A stretch of 64,000 nucleotides of DNA from Gammaproteobacteria bacterium (GTDB lineage: Bacteria; Pseudomonadota; Gammaproteobacteria; Pseudomonadales; Azotimanducaceae): the NCBI GenBank assembly GCA_009840545.1, contig VXNM01000011.1, positions 158,680-222,679 on the forward strand, given 5' to 3'. Position numbers and translations under genes: made by a program. Within the stretch, counting starts at the first letter, position 1, and the number at the start of each line of letters is the position of its first letter. The notes below the pieces were generated by a model. The model was given only the letters and a program-made list of their open reading frames with translations, did no database searches and was not told where the DNA came from. Below are positions 56,312 to 64,000 of the stretch, piece by piece.

Positions 56312-56686
56312 TCACGGAAGATTGAATACGGGAGCAAAGCTGCCATAAATCATCCGTGAGCCGTCGAATGGAACCGGATATTTTGTCGAGTCAAATCTGG
56401 CGTCTGTCTTCATGAGATCTTCCATCAGTCGATATGCTTCTTCTCTAGCTTCCTTGCTCGGCCATTCGATCCAAGAGAAGACAATGGCTTCTGCGTCCTC
56501 AGCATCAACTGCTCGTCGAAAATCGGTATTGACACCTGTTTCGACATCATCTTCCCAACACTCCATCACGCGAAGAGCTCCGTAGTCCATGAAGATTGAA
56601 TCCATGAATTGTGCGTGCTCTATGAATTTCTGCTTGTTCTCCTTCGGAACTGCAAGAACAAAACCATCAATGTAGTTCATCTTCAT
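56312..56686 (-). CDS. DUF1428 family protein, copy 1 (YbaA-like)
   Basis: 124 residues of the DUF1428 family, related to E. coli YbaA. The start MNYIDGFVLAVPKENKQKF, the middle VMECWEDDVETGV and the C-terminal PFDGSRMIYGSFAPV are all diagnostic. Function unknown; it has a dimeric ferredoxin-like fold in relatives. A close paralogue lies at 58242-58616, with the duplicated hypothetical gene between them. Confidence 0.92.
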   Translation of the reverse strand: MKMNYIDGFVLAVPKENKQKFIEHAQFMDSIFMDYGALRVMECWEDDVETGVNTDFRRAVDAEDAEAIVFSWIEWPSKEAREEAYRLMEDLMKTDARFDSTKYPVPFDGSRMIYGSFAPVFNLP

Positions 56687-56906
56687 ATCCTGAAAATCGG
56701 AGTCTCAAGCTTAAACAAAAGCGTAGGTCACTCAAGTGGATTCCAACTGCTTTATGTATGCATTCAATGTAGGCTTGGGTTGTACTTGGCTGACACTAAC
56801 TCCGCACCAGGACTTGCGCGGGAATACACGCGTAGTGTAGTTAGCTGATTCAGCACCACACACATTGGCGGAAATTCCGCTAGCAAGATACTGAAACGTG
56901 AAGAAA

Positions 56907-57641
56907 TTAATCGGAATTCAGCGTGTCGGAGTCGAAGGTAATGTTGTCATCAGGACTTGACGGCCAAGCTTCCAACTCGAGCGCTGACAGAATGTCTTCT
57001 ATCAAGTTTCTCGTGCCTCCGATGTAGCTGCTATGCAGGTCGATGTCCGTCGTCATCCACCAACTACGGTCATTGCTCCAGACCAGGCCCGCGGTTTCGT
57101 ACGTAAGATGGAGGAAAGGAGTACCGAGCATGCTCAAAGGACCACGGTATAGATCCCACTCACGTCCTCCCCGGGTTTGGAACTGGATCGACTTGGTCTT
57201 GGCCATGTACTCCGGGTAGACCCGGTAGCCGTACCCATCCCACACCCCAAACCAGCAGGGTTCCCAGTCGGTGTAAGCGGACAAGATCGCGCGTAGAGGC
57301 CCTGATACCGGCCATGGCAATGTACCTGCGTCGGGAGGCTCGATATCAACTCCAGAAATCATCGAACCGACAATCCTTGGCCACTGCATCAACGCATGAC
57401 AGCGACGTCCGCTGCGAGCTGCGACATCAGCCCACGTCAACGGAAATCGCTGCCAGCCCCCAGACTTCCAAGCCGGGTGAAGAATCCGCGCATACCGCTC
57501 GAATCCTCTCGGGACGAGGGAGGCAACGTTGTAGCTGTGGAAGGAATCCAGCCGACTTTTAGCCCAATGCCCCGCGTAAAGGTCGTTTACTGGGAGGAGC
57601 AAGGAACGTACCTCGTAGCCGAATACATACGATTGGACCAA
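56907..57641 (-). pseudogene. conserved hypothetical protein, copy 2 of the duplicated GC-rich gene (start doubtful)
   Basis: Homologue of 308-1045: identical over 57282-57590, diverged in the C-terminal 100 residues, although both remain in frame. The only in-frame start upstream of the shared region is TTG at 57639-57641, with no ribosome binding site. The strong GGAGGAGG element of copy 1 is absent, because the shared block ends just before that region. A frame upstream is stopped by TGA. It may be silent, expressed from a fusion, or a donor of sequence to copy 1. The C-terminus remains free of stops, which argues against long neglect. Confidence 0.65.
57282..57590. repeat. 309-bp perfect repeat, copy B
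   Basis: Exact partner of 680-988, same strand. It ends 1 bp before the first mismatch at 57591, about 50 bp inside copy 2 from its nominal start. The surrounding sequence is clearly less similar on both sides. Confidence 0.95.
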
Positions 57642-58241
57642 GGCGTAAAGGGACCCAATACTGAGCCTTGGACGAAGAGCAAAAATTCAGTACGGTACGT
57701 ACCATTGCCACAAGCTCTCTTGGCCACCAGTTCATTTTGATCAAAGATAATAGTCAACGGATCATTTTTCTGTTTGACCGCAGGAATTCCGACTCTCTTC
57801 CAGAATCCGAAGATACCCAACCACTTTTTCCATTGATATAAGTACGCAAGCGCATCGCCAAATTGCGTGATCTTTGAATGGACGTTCATAGCTCTATTCT
57901 GAACGCAAAATCTTGTGGCAAAGTAGTAGCGAGATTGGTTTCATTCAATCTGTCCGGAGAAGACATTCGTAGATTTTCATCTGCCTTTCATGTTGATTGG
58001 AAGTAACAATGAAGCTATAGCCCTGAGCCTCTGTTGAAAGCGACTCTGCTTGCAATCGATGGCAATTCTGGGTGCTGGATTTGCAGTATGATCTGGTCTG
58101 TTCAAGCAGCGTGTTCGCTGGGTCTCACTTGAACTTCCTGGCACATCGGTTGTTACTGTGCAGCGGAGTCTAACCCATACGATGCCAGAGAGGTTTTGTA
58201 CTTGTGTTCGTATTGAAACCTTGAGCGCTTGCAAGCGGGCT
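57642..58241. other. region right of copy 2, unclear
   Basis: A minus-strand frame (57587-57889, 100 codons, ATG) overlaps the start of copy 2 in another frame. Its sequence looks plausible (a hydrophobic-aromatic stretch WKKWLGIFGFWKRVG) but it has no known relative and could be the broken end of a gene interrupted by the recombination. From 57890 to 58241 I see no supported gene, hairpin or repeat. Confidence 0.25.
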
Positions 58242-58616
58242 TCACGGGAGGCTCAACGCAGGCGTAAAGCCACCAAATATCATCCTTGAGCCGTCGAATG
58301 GAGCCGGGGTCTTATCCTGTTTAAATCTTTCATCACCAGACTTCATCAGTTCCTGCATTTGTTCGTGTCCCTTCTGCCTCGTCTCTTTGTCGGGCCACTC
58401 AACCCAAGAAAACACAATTGCCTCGTCTTCTTCAACACTTACGGCCCGTTGAAAGTCAGTTTTCTCGCCTGGATTTACTTCGTCTTCCCAACATTCCATC
58501 ACTCTGAGAGCGCCGAAATCCATAATTAGCGAGTCCATGAGCCGGGCGTACTCGACAAACTCTTGCTTGTTTTCCTTTGGCACTGCCATTACGAAACCGT
58601 CAATGTAGGGCATCAA
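58242..58616 (-). CDS. DUF1428 family protein, copy 2 (YbaA-like)
   Basis: 124 residues, clearly homologous to the product of 56312-56686. It has MPYIDGFVMAVPKENKQEF at the start, VMECWEDEVNPGE in the middle, and PFDGSRMIFGGF at the end. It has drifted enough from copy 1 to be an older duplication. The second of two adjacent ATGs fits the family start better. It lies downstream of nothing co-oriented. Confidence 0.92.
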   Translation of the reverse strand: MMPYIDGFVMAVPKENKQEFVEYARLMDSLIMDFGALRVMECWEDEVNPGEKTDFQRAVSVEEDEAIVFSWVEWPDKETRQKGHEQMQELMKSGDERFKQDKTPAPFDGSRMIFGGFTPALSLP

Positions 58617-58785
58617 TCTAATCCTAATTCAATGAAATGGAGCATAGCTTAACATGCGGAAATGTACGCCAATTCAAGCCTCGCATGGCCAGTGGCGAGG
58701 CCAAATGTGTGACTGAGACGGGCTTTGCTCTCCATTCTCGCTTCAGTGCTGAGGCATGACGGTCCGCCTCTTATAATTCCAATGC

Positions 58786-59700
58786 ATGATTGAAAACCGA
58801 CTGCCTGCACCCACAACCGACATCGACCATGCCAAAGACGACATGGACGCTTTCGGGTACTGTCTGCTAAAAGATGCATTGAGCAAAAATCAACTCTCAG
58901 CGATTCGCCACAGATTGTTGGAGCAGTTAGCCGCAGAAGAACAACAAGGATTCAGCCTAAAGCTACCGGATGGAAAGCAACTTGTACGCTTCCTGATCAA
59001 TAAGGGGAAGGTCTTTCTTGATCCAATCCTTTACGAAGGACTTCACTCCATCGTGAAGCATGTACTCGGCAAGTCTTATCTATTGTCCTCCTATCACGCA
59101 CACTTTGCCCATACCGGAGGCACAACCAATTTCCATACTGATCAGTTTTGGATGCCTCCCCCGACCAACGAGCAGAGAGAAACAACGGTGAAACCGGGTT
59201 CAATTACTCGAGAGGGTAACCGAGGTCATAACATACACGGAGACACCTTGAAGCAAAACAAGAGCATCTCACCAGCGGTAGTTTGTAACGCAATGTGGAT
59301 GATTGACGACTTTACTACCGTAAACGGGGCAACACTAGTAGTTCCGGGTAGTCACTTGAGCGGTCGCGAACCGGACAATGTGCACGATGTTGACGCTAAC
59401 TGGGTGTCGGCTGTAGGTGAAGCGGGGACTGTCTGCATCTTTGAAGGAAGAACATGGCACTCCACCGGGGTGAACGCTACCGAAACACCTCGAATTGGAT
59501 TGACGACGAACTTTTGTGCTCCTCAATTTCGACAACAGGACAATTCCCCATTTGGTGTACGGCCAGAAGTGCTTGAAGATGCTCCCGATCGTTTGATGGA
59601 GCTTCTCGGCTTCGTACCTTGGCAGGGCTATGGAGGTTACGAAGGCGTATCAAGAGTGACCCGTGGCCAATACGCACTCGGTGAAATGAAGCCAAACTAG
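58786..59700 (+). CDS. phytanoyl-CoA dioxygenase family protein
   Basis: 304 residues, a compact PhyH. Iron ligands are H117-x-D119 in NFHTDQFW and H225 in GRTWHSTGVN, with R236 for 2-oxoglutarate. NAMWMIDDFTTVNGATLVVP is the usual double-strand. Its N-terminal helix starts with DAFGYCLLKDALS. Related proteins hydroxylate small molecules or are linked to toxin/ectoine-type synthesis, but no cluster partners sit beside it. The ATG is preceded by only weak ribosome binding sequence. Confidence 0.9.
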   Translation: MIENRLPAPTTDIDHAKDDMDAFGYCLLKDALSKNQLSAIRHRLLEQLAAEEQQGFSLKLPDGKQLVRFLINKGKVFLDPILYEGLHSIVKHVLGKSYLLSSYHAHFAHTGGTTNFHTDQFWMPPPTNEQRETTVKPGSITREGNRGHNIHGDTLKQNKSISPAVVCNAMWMIDDFTTVNGATLVVPGSHLSGREPDNVHDVDANWVSAVGEAGTVCIFEGRTWHSTGVNATETPRIGLTTNFCAPQFRQQDNSPFGVRPEVLEDAPDRLMELLGFVPWQGYGGYEGVSRVTRGQYALGEMKPN

Positions 59701-60363
59701 TCTCAATTCCGGCGGGTTTCAGAAGCTAGTCTGAAGTCCTACACAAAATCAATGAGAGACTCAGTGTTAAATGCAAACTTACTAGTAATCGAAGTTCTTA
59801 TTTGGACATTATCAAGAATCCTTGATTTCTTGATTTTTGGACGTTAGCAAGAATCCTTGATTTTTCCGGGCCGCATTTGCTCGGCATAGAGGCGAATCTG
59901 CAGTTCTGTTAATTGTTCTTTGTAATTCCCTTATCTTTTCCTGCCCGTCCTGTTCTGCGACCACTTAAGACACCACAAAATCATGGTTCCCGACATTGGC
60001 AGTGGATTCCTGATCAGCCAAGCAATTGACAGTCGTTCTCTTTGAAAGATAAAGATCATGCGTTATTGCTCTTAAAACTTCCCTTTCCTCGCAATTCGGA
60101 GTGGTTTGAAAGACTTTTCTACCTACTTCATTCAACGGAAGAGAGCGAGTGGTCGCTCATTCGCGTTTCCAACACACTAATACTGGATTCTTGAATATCC
60201 GAAGCATACTGGGCTGCCGTACTTTCTAGATACACAGTCGTTTAGTTGATGTCAACGATTTAAAAACCCTCTATTCGTGCTTGGATCAATGATCGTGATG
60301 AGAGAGCACATAAAAACGTAGGGTATACCGGCACCATAGTTGAACCAAGCCAAGGAGGCTGAA
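59701..60363. other. long intergenic stretch with direct repeats
   Basis: Contains the 28-bp direct repeats at 59801-59863 and, at the right end, a strong AAGGAGG at 60352-60358 for the downstream gene. The middle (59870-60300) shows no supported gene. The repeats may regulate the flanking genes; this is inference. Confidence 0.4.
59801..59863. repeat. two 28-bp direct repeats, 35-bp period
   Basis: Copies at 59801-59828 and 59836-59863 match at 26 of 28 positions. Each contains CAAGAATCCTTGATTT, which is itself near-palindromic (CAAG/CTTG). Two spaced sites of this sort are typical of repressor operators or small tandem repeats. Confidence 0.8.
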
Positions 60364-60995
60364 ATGTCACCCAGAACTTTCCTTTCCTTACTTACGTTGA
60401 TTCTTGCAGGCCCTGTAGCCCTTCTGACGAGCCGAAGGAAGTTGAATCCGCGAGTAATGCCACGCCAAATCGCTGGTATGTTTCATTTGAGGAATTGGGA
60501 TTTAGCGACAATGCTGGTCTTACCGTGCATAACCTACCTGAAGGTACGGATACTTATCGCAATACGTTCGATACTTGGTCGCCGAGATTTGCTCTTGGCT
60601 ACTGTGTTGTACACTCGAAATGGTCATGTGAGCTTCAACTTCAACTCGGTCCAAAGGAGAGCTTTGAGGCCTTTAAGGGAAACGAACTACTAGTTCCTGC
60701 AGCGAAGTTCCAAAGTCGCTTTTTGACTGCGTCTCTAAATCGCACGTATTCTCTGCGACAAGATTATGAGATTGAAGCAAAAATCGGTGTGGTGAATGCG
60801 TCCTTTGACTCTCAAGTTCGACTTGAAGACTCTGTGAGGGATTTGAAACTCTCAGAGACCAATCCGATGCTCTCCATCGGACTACTTAAGAGAAATAAAC
60901 CGCGGCTTTCCGCAGGCATTTACTTCACTAACTACTACCTCCCGAAAACAGGAACAATAACCACCGTGTCGATTGGCTTGAGGTATGAGTTCTAA
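60364..60995 (+). pseudogene. outer-membrane beta-barrel-like protein, frameshifted
   Basis: The start ATG 60364 has AAGGAGG upstream and encodes a signal peptide (FLSLLTLILAGPVAL). The frame then continues the wrong way. If one base is added after 60423, the product reads on as ...VALADEPKEVESASNATPNR, with a clean AxA signal-peptidase site, and runs to a stop at 60993-60995. The mature part (about 190 residues) alternates short amphipathic strands and ends in LRYEF with a terminal Phe, as outer-membrane barrels do. One lost base therefore breaks an otherwise intact gene. A sequencing error or -1 slippage at CCCTT is also possible. Family unknown. Confidence 0.75.
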
Positions 60996-61237
60996 TTCTC
61001 TCTAAATACCCTATCGGCACCCGTGATGTTGTTTACGGTACCGACTTATGGGCAATTGGCTAGCGTGATCTAGAGACAAGGCTCTGAAATCTGGTGGTCT
61101 TCCAGAGTAGCAATGCCCTGTGCTGCGCCAGAGTACCGCAGGGACAATGCTAAGAACTTAAAACTCTTCGGGTGCACGATCACGATGTGGCACTTGAAAG
61201 GTCCAGAAGGTCGTAGACTTGAAAAAATGTCAGTCGC

Positions 61238-62020
61238 TTAAGCTAGGATAGAAGTGAGAAAAAATAGTCCTCCGACCAAAAGGAAAAAAGGTGCCAACAG
61301 GAATATGTGGGCAAGCGCCACCCATCCCATGCAAGCTCCTATTCCTTTCGACGTCCAGCTTCTCAATCCAAGTACTGAAATTATGAATGACCAAACCCAC
61401 CATAGGCTTGAGGCTGAATCGGTTGAACCTAGTCCTACCTCCCAATCTCCATATGAGTAGAGGCGAAGTACATAACCATCCAAGTCTGTTACGACAAGTA
61501 GTACATTGATTGCGGCTGCTAGGATCAAAGGCACTTGACACCAGCATGCAAAGCCAAACCATTCACTCCATTCGATGCCAGACTTGGTGATCTTTCCAAC
61601 GATGCTAAAGCTAGTGCCCAAGAGCACAAAGTAAATTAACCAACCCAAAGGCCATATGACTGGTGCCCACGGGCTTGCGGTCATGCGAGAATCATGGGGT
61701 CTGTCTGAAGGTCCGTACATTTCTTCCTGAATTTGCGCTTTCCGTGCTTCAGCAAATTTTTCATACGGTTCATCTTCCAACAGCTTCAACTCGTTCTGAT
61801 AGTCAGCATATTGCTTTTTGGTTAGTCCTTCGTGAGGTGCTAAGTGTGCGATCGCAAATGCGGTAATTGCTATAGCACCAAGGATTGCCACTACCGGATA
61901 GGCAATTTGCAGGTCACTCTTTAATTCATCGAATACATTTCGAGGCGAATACAAAATGCGCCAGAGTTTGTTCAATTTGGCCGTCTTAGTGTCTTTCGAA
62001 ATCAGTATCCAATTTATCAC
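61238..62020 (-). CDS. Yip1-domain-like multi-spanning membrane protein, paralogue 2
   Basis: 260 residues from GTG (62018-62020). It shares the full layout of the 1963-2682 product: LNKLWRILYSPRNVFDEL start, first helix (residues 44-64), acidic loop, and four C-terminal helices with GLRSWTSKGIGACMG. It is more similar to the dead copy just to its right than to paralogue 1. Function unknown. Because of the neighbouring dead copy, this gene is one half of a local tandem duplication. Confidence 0.82.
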   Translation of the reverse strand: MINWILISKDTKTAKLNKLWRILYSPRNVFDELKSDLQIAYPVVAILGAIAITAFAIAHLAPHEGLTKKQYADYQNELKLLEDEPYEKFAEARKAQIQEEMYGPSDRPHDSRMTASPWAPVIWPLGWLIYFVLLGTSFSIVGKITKSGIEWSEWFGFACWCQVPLILAAAINVLLVVTDLDGYVLRLYSYGDWEVGLGSTDSASSLWWVWSFIISVLGLRSWTSKGIGACMGWVALAHIFLLAPFFLLVGGLFFLTSILA

Positions 62021-62400
62021 ATTTGTGCAAAGCCAAGAGCACGGTGTGTTGATTTGCAGGTTCTATGTGCACGTGAACACACCATTGGCATGAAGCTGAC
62101 GAGAATTGGATTTTCGATAACGGAGATGTTGGGGCAGTCTGAACATTTGAAGACTGAACGGGCATTTCACAAGCGCTGTCAACACACCTACGGTTCGAAT
62201 CCGACTTTTCTGTGCACCTCAGCCTTACGGCACGACAATGCTTTGTTCTGGCGCATTCCCCGAAGTACTCGAAAGCACACCAATATGACTGAAAGGGATT
62301 CGTCGTTTTGTTCCGAATTCTTTGATGGAGTAACTCATTTCACAACTGCAAATCTAAGCGATGAAGCAATCAGAAAGTCGATCTTCTAGAGTCAGACTGA
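62021..62400. other. 380-bp gap between tandem Yip1-like copies
   Basis: The upstream region of the intact Yip1-like gene should hold its promoter. A GGTTCGAATCC sequence near 62193 resembles a tRNA T-loop, but flanking pairings fail, so no tRNA is called. No other supported feature. Confidence 0.35.
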
Positions 62401-63201
62401 CTAGGCTAAGATCACGGATGTTACCCATACATACGACAGAATTAGCAGCACCGGAACCAACAATAGGAAATAAGCAAACACAGCTAATCCCACGCAGGAA
62501 CCAACCTTTTTTGAAGTCCAACTCCGTAAACCTTGGATGGAAATAACAAACGACCAAACCCAATAGAGAATTGAAGAAAGCGCAGCCGGGCTGAGATAAG
62601 AGCTCGTGGAACCAACTGAGAATATGTAGAGTACTGCTCCGTCCCAATCTGCAGCGACAAGCAATACTTCCAGCGCCTCCACAGGTGCCAATGGCATTTG
62701 AGCCCAACACACGAATCCAAACTAATCCATCCACAAGCGATCGCAATTGGCGATACCGCCGACGATGAAGAAACATGTCGCTAAGATGGCAAAGTAGATA
62801 ATGCAACCAAATACCCCGGTGAGCTATGCCCACAGACCATTGGACATTAGTGAGCTTTCTGGACTATTTTGATGGTCGTATATCGCTTCCAGAAACATTC
62901 TTTTTCGATCGAGTCCTTGATCCTGTGTGTTTTCTTCTGGCTATAAATCCTTGAGGTCTTGAAAATTCTCAAGTTCTTCTGTGGATGGCACGGAATGCGA
63001 AATGTCTTATGAGGATGGAGAGATAAATCCGATAACCAATGCTGAAATTGCAGCCGCACCAAGCACAGCAACCAAGGGAGAGGCAATCCGAACATCATCA
63101 CTCAGCTCACCGAACACACTTCGAGGTGAATTCAAGATACGCCAAAGTTTGTCCAATTTTTTCGCCGTTGGATTTTGGTGATTGGATCGTCAATTTACCA
63201 C
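62401..63201 (-). pseudogene. dead Yip1-like gene, paralogue 3 with five in-frame stops
   Basis: Reading from GTG (63199-63201) in a single frame, the translation aligns along its length with the 61238-62020 product but is interrupted by five stop codons, without any frameshift. One replaces the Trp of INW near residue 4. One falls just after the first helix, and one lies in the acidic loop. One comes before the second helix, and one replaces the Trp of EWFGF. The C-terminal part still reads GLRSWTSKKVGSCVGLAVF. Loss by point mutation only, with the frame kept over 267 codons, suggests relatively recent inactivation. Confidence 0.85.
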
Positions 63202-63495
63202 ACACATCTATAGTCGGGAATGCTTGCTCTCCAATGGCCGGTTCGTTCAGATTGGATGGAAACATCATGCCTGTCGTACACCAAAAAAAGAGTCGCCATA
63301 AAGCTGATCTCACTCTGGGTTACGTGAGACCGCAGTTTTTCGTAGTCAAAAACTCCAATGGGTGACTTAATACGGTATTCTTTCTGACAATAGTTTTGGT
63401 GCGTATTGAGCCAAAAGTTTTGCCTCACAAAACGGCCTACTCTCCCATTCTGTGAGTCGCAAAGAGCAAAACGTACACCAAAAGGAGCAAGTACG

Positions 63496-63723
63496 ATGTC
63501 AATCTGGGAAACCTGTCCCGCTGTGGAGCGCAATCCCGGCAGGGTCAGCGGAGCCTGGGTGTTTACTGGCACGCGAATCCCACTTTCCGCCTTGTATGAA
63601 AATCTTGCTGCCGGTGCCACGGTTGACGACTTCGTTGCATGGTTTCCGGGTGTCGAGAGAAAACAGGTTCGGGCAGTGCTTGAGCATGAAGCTCGGGAGT
63701 TAAGAAACGCATTAGCTCGTTGA
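63496..63723 (+). CDS. DUF433 family antitoxin
   Basis: 75 residues from ATG 63496, with AGGAG at 63483-63487. It matches DUF433, a small helix-turn-helix protein: VERNPGRVSGAWVFTGTRIP, then LYENLAAGATVDDFVAWFPG and a final helix. DUF433 proteins act as antitoxins and repress their own operon with a PIN-like toxin encoded next to them; the toxin frame overlaps here. A longer upstream frame is not believable. Confidence 0.9.
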   Translation: MSIWETCPAVERNPGRVSGAWVFTGTRIPLSALYENLAAGATVDDFVAWFPGVERKQVRAVLEHEARELRNALAR

Positions 63724-64000
63724 AGCTACTTTTCGATCAACGTACACCCGTACCTCTACGAAACCATCTACCTGATCACAGTGTGGAGACCCTAGCCGAA
63801 AAAGAGTGGTACGAGAAAGACAACGGAGAGCTGCTCGATCTTGCAGAACTTGAGGAATACGAAATTTTGGTTACAACCGACCAAAGTATTCGTTATCAAC
63901 AGAATCTCAAGTCTAGGAGAATTTCCATCGTCGTTTTAATGTCTGCTTTTATGGAACAACCTCCCATCGGGATTTACGAAGCCAGAGCAGGGGCGGGAAC
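63720..64000 (+). CDS. DUF5615 PIN-like toxin (partial, runs off the window)
   Basis: The frame starts at TTG 63720-63722, overlapping the antitoxin stop (TGA 63721-63723), and is open to the window edge. It reads MKLLFDQRTPVPLRNHLPDH, then WYEKDNGELLDLAELEEY, LVTTDQSIRYQQNLKSRRIS and onward. These are the DUF5615 (PIN-like) landmarks, including the N-terminal Asp in LLFDQ and the DQ pair of TTDQ near the middle. PIN-like toxins are predicted RNases. The pairing with DUF433 supports the call. The C-terminus is missing. Confidence 0.85.
   Translation, partial: MKLLFDQRTPVPLRNHLPDHSVETLAEKEWYEKDNGELLDLAELEEYEILVTTDQSIRYQQNLKSRRISIVVLMSAFMEQPPIGIYEARAGAG

Noticed and set aside
14600..59700. single biosynthetic gene cluster linking the PhyH and CmcJ-like genes
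   Set aside because: They lie in separate transcription units with housekeeping genes between them, and no synthase or tailoring module is present.
62160..62230. tRNA-like T-loop sequence (GGTTCGAATCC)
   Set aside because: The stem on either side pairs for only about three bases, and no matching acceptor, D or anticodon arm can be built around it.
62054..62389. 111-codon plus-strand frame between the two Yip1-like copies
   Set aside because: No family, and it covers the probable promoter region of the intact minus-strand copy.
63406..63495. N-terminal extension of the DUF433 gene
   Set aside because: The domain starts at 63496, where there is a strong AGGAG; the extension is not conserved-looking.
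1..64000. CRISPR array, prophage or insertion sequence with a transposase gene
   Set aside because: No regularly spaced repeats, phage structural genes or transposase-like frames were found on either strand.

Overview
The window looks like chromosomal DNA of a free-living or host-associated Gammaproteobacterium, probably marine. The evidence is a Gram-negative gene set (type II secretion gspE-M, SppA, MurF, EtfAB with ETF-ubiquinone oxidoreductase, the DUF1285 protein) in DNA of roughly 45-48% GC, with an unusual density of Fe(II)/2-oxoglutarate oxygenase-like genes. The taxonomy is inference; there is no rRNA or other marker to settle it. No tRNA, rRNA, CRISPR array, prophage or recognisable transposase gene was seen.

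Layout. 0.3-12.4 kb is a loose accessory region with small secreted or membrane proteins, two VOC proteins, a TlpA-like thioredoxin lipoprotein, and two intact ~640-residue proteins built from repeated W-A-x-x-D-P helical units. Fragments of that repeat family lie around them. 12.7-21.4 kb holds an ABC exporter, a phytanoyl-CoA dioxygenase (PhyH) fused to HEAT-like repeats, a very large ABC-2 permease joined to a degenerate M1-peptidase-like domain and a golvesin-like C-terminus, and a second PhyH. 21.5-29.1 kb is a compact minus-strand type II secretion operon, gspEFGHIJKLM, without gspC or gspD. 29.5-39.2 kb is mostly core metabolism: pyrB, etfBA, divergent ETF-QO, a third PhyH, a tandem YjbR-like protein, DUF1285, moaA and a sigma-region-4-like DNA-binding protein. 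39.6-51.8 kb has a broken repeat-family gene, two CmcJ/NvfI-like oxygenase genes, a thioredoxin-ankyrin fusion, a Na+-efflux-type ABC pair, murF, an NHL beta-propeller protein overlapping sppA, and a four-carbon acid sugar kinase-like gene. 52.5-56.7 kb has a gamma-carbonic anhydrase, an HpaI-type aldolase, an SDR dehydrogenase, an SRPBCC protein and a DUF1428 protein. 56.9-64 kb is again accessory: a second copy of the first gene in the window, a second DUF1428, a fourth PhyH, a frameshifted outer-membrane-barrel gene, an intact and a dead Yip1-like gene, and a DUF433/DUF5615 toxin-antitoxin pair cut by the window edge.

Common themes. Three families have been copied and are decaying in place: the W-A-x-x-D-P repeat proteins (two full genes and at least three fragments), the Yip1-like membrane proteins (two intact, one with five in-frame stops), and a GC-rich gene of unknown function at both ends of the window. 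The two copies of that last gene share a perfect 309-bp block while their remaining parts have diverged. Four PhyH and two CmcJ/NvfI-like genes in 64 kb suggest a large oxygenase repertoire for small molecules, but they do not form one biosynthetic cluster. The electron-transfer genes (etfA, etfB, ETF-QO) form a functional module passing electrons from acyl-CoA-type dehydrogenases to the quinone pool.
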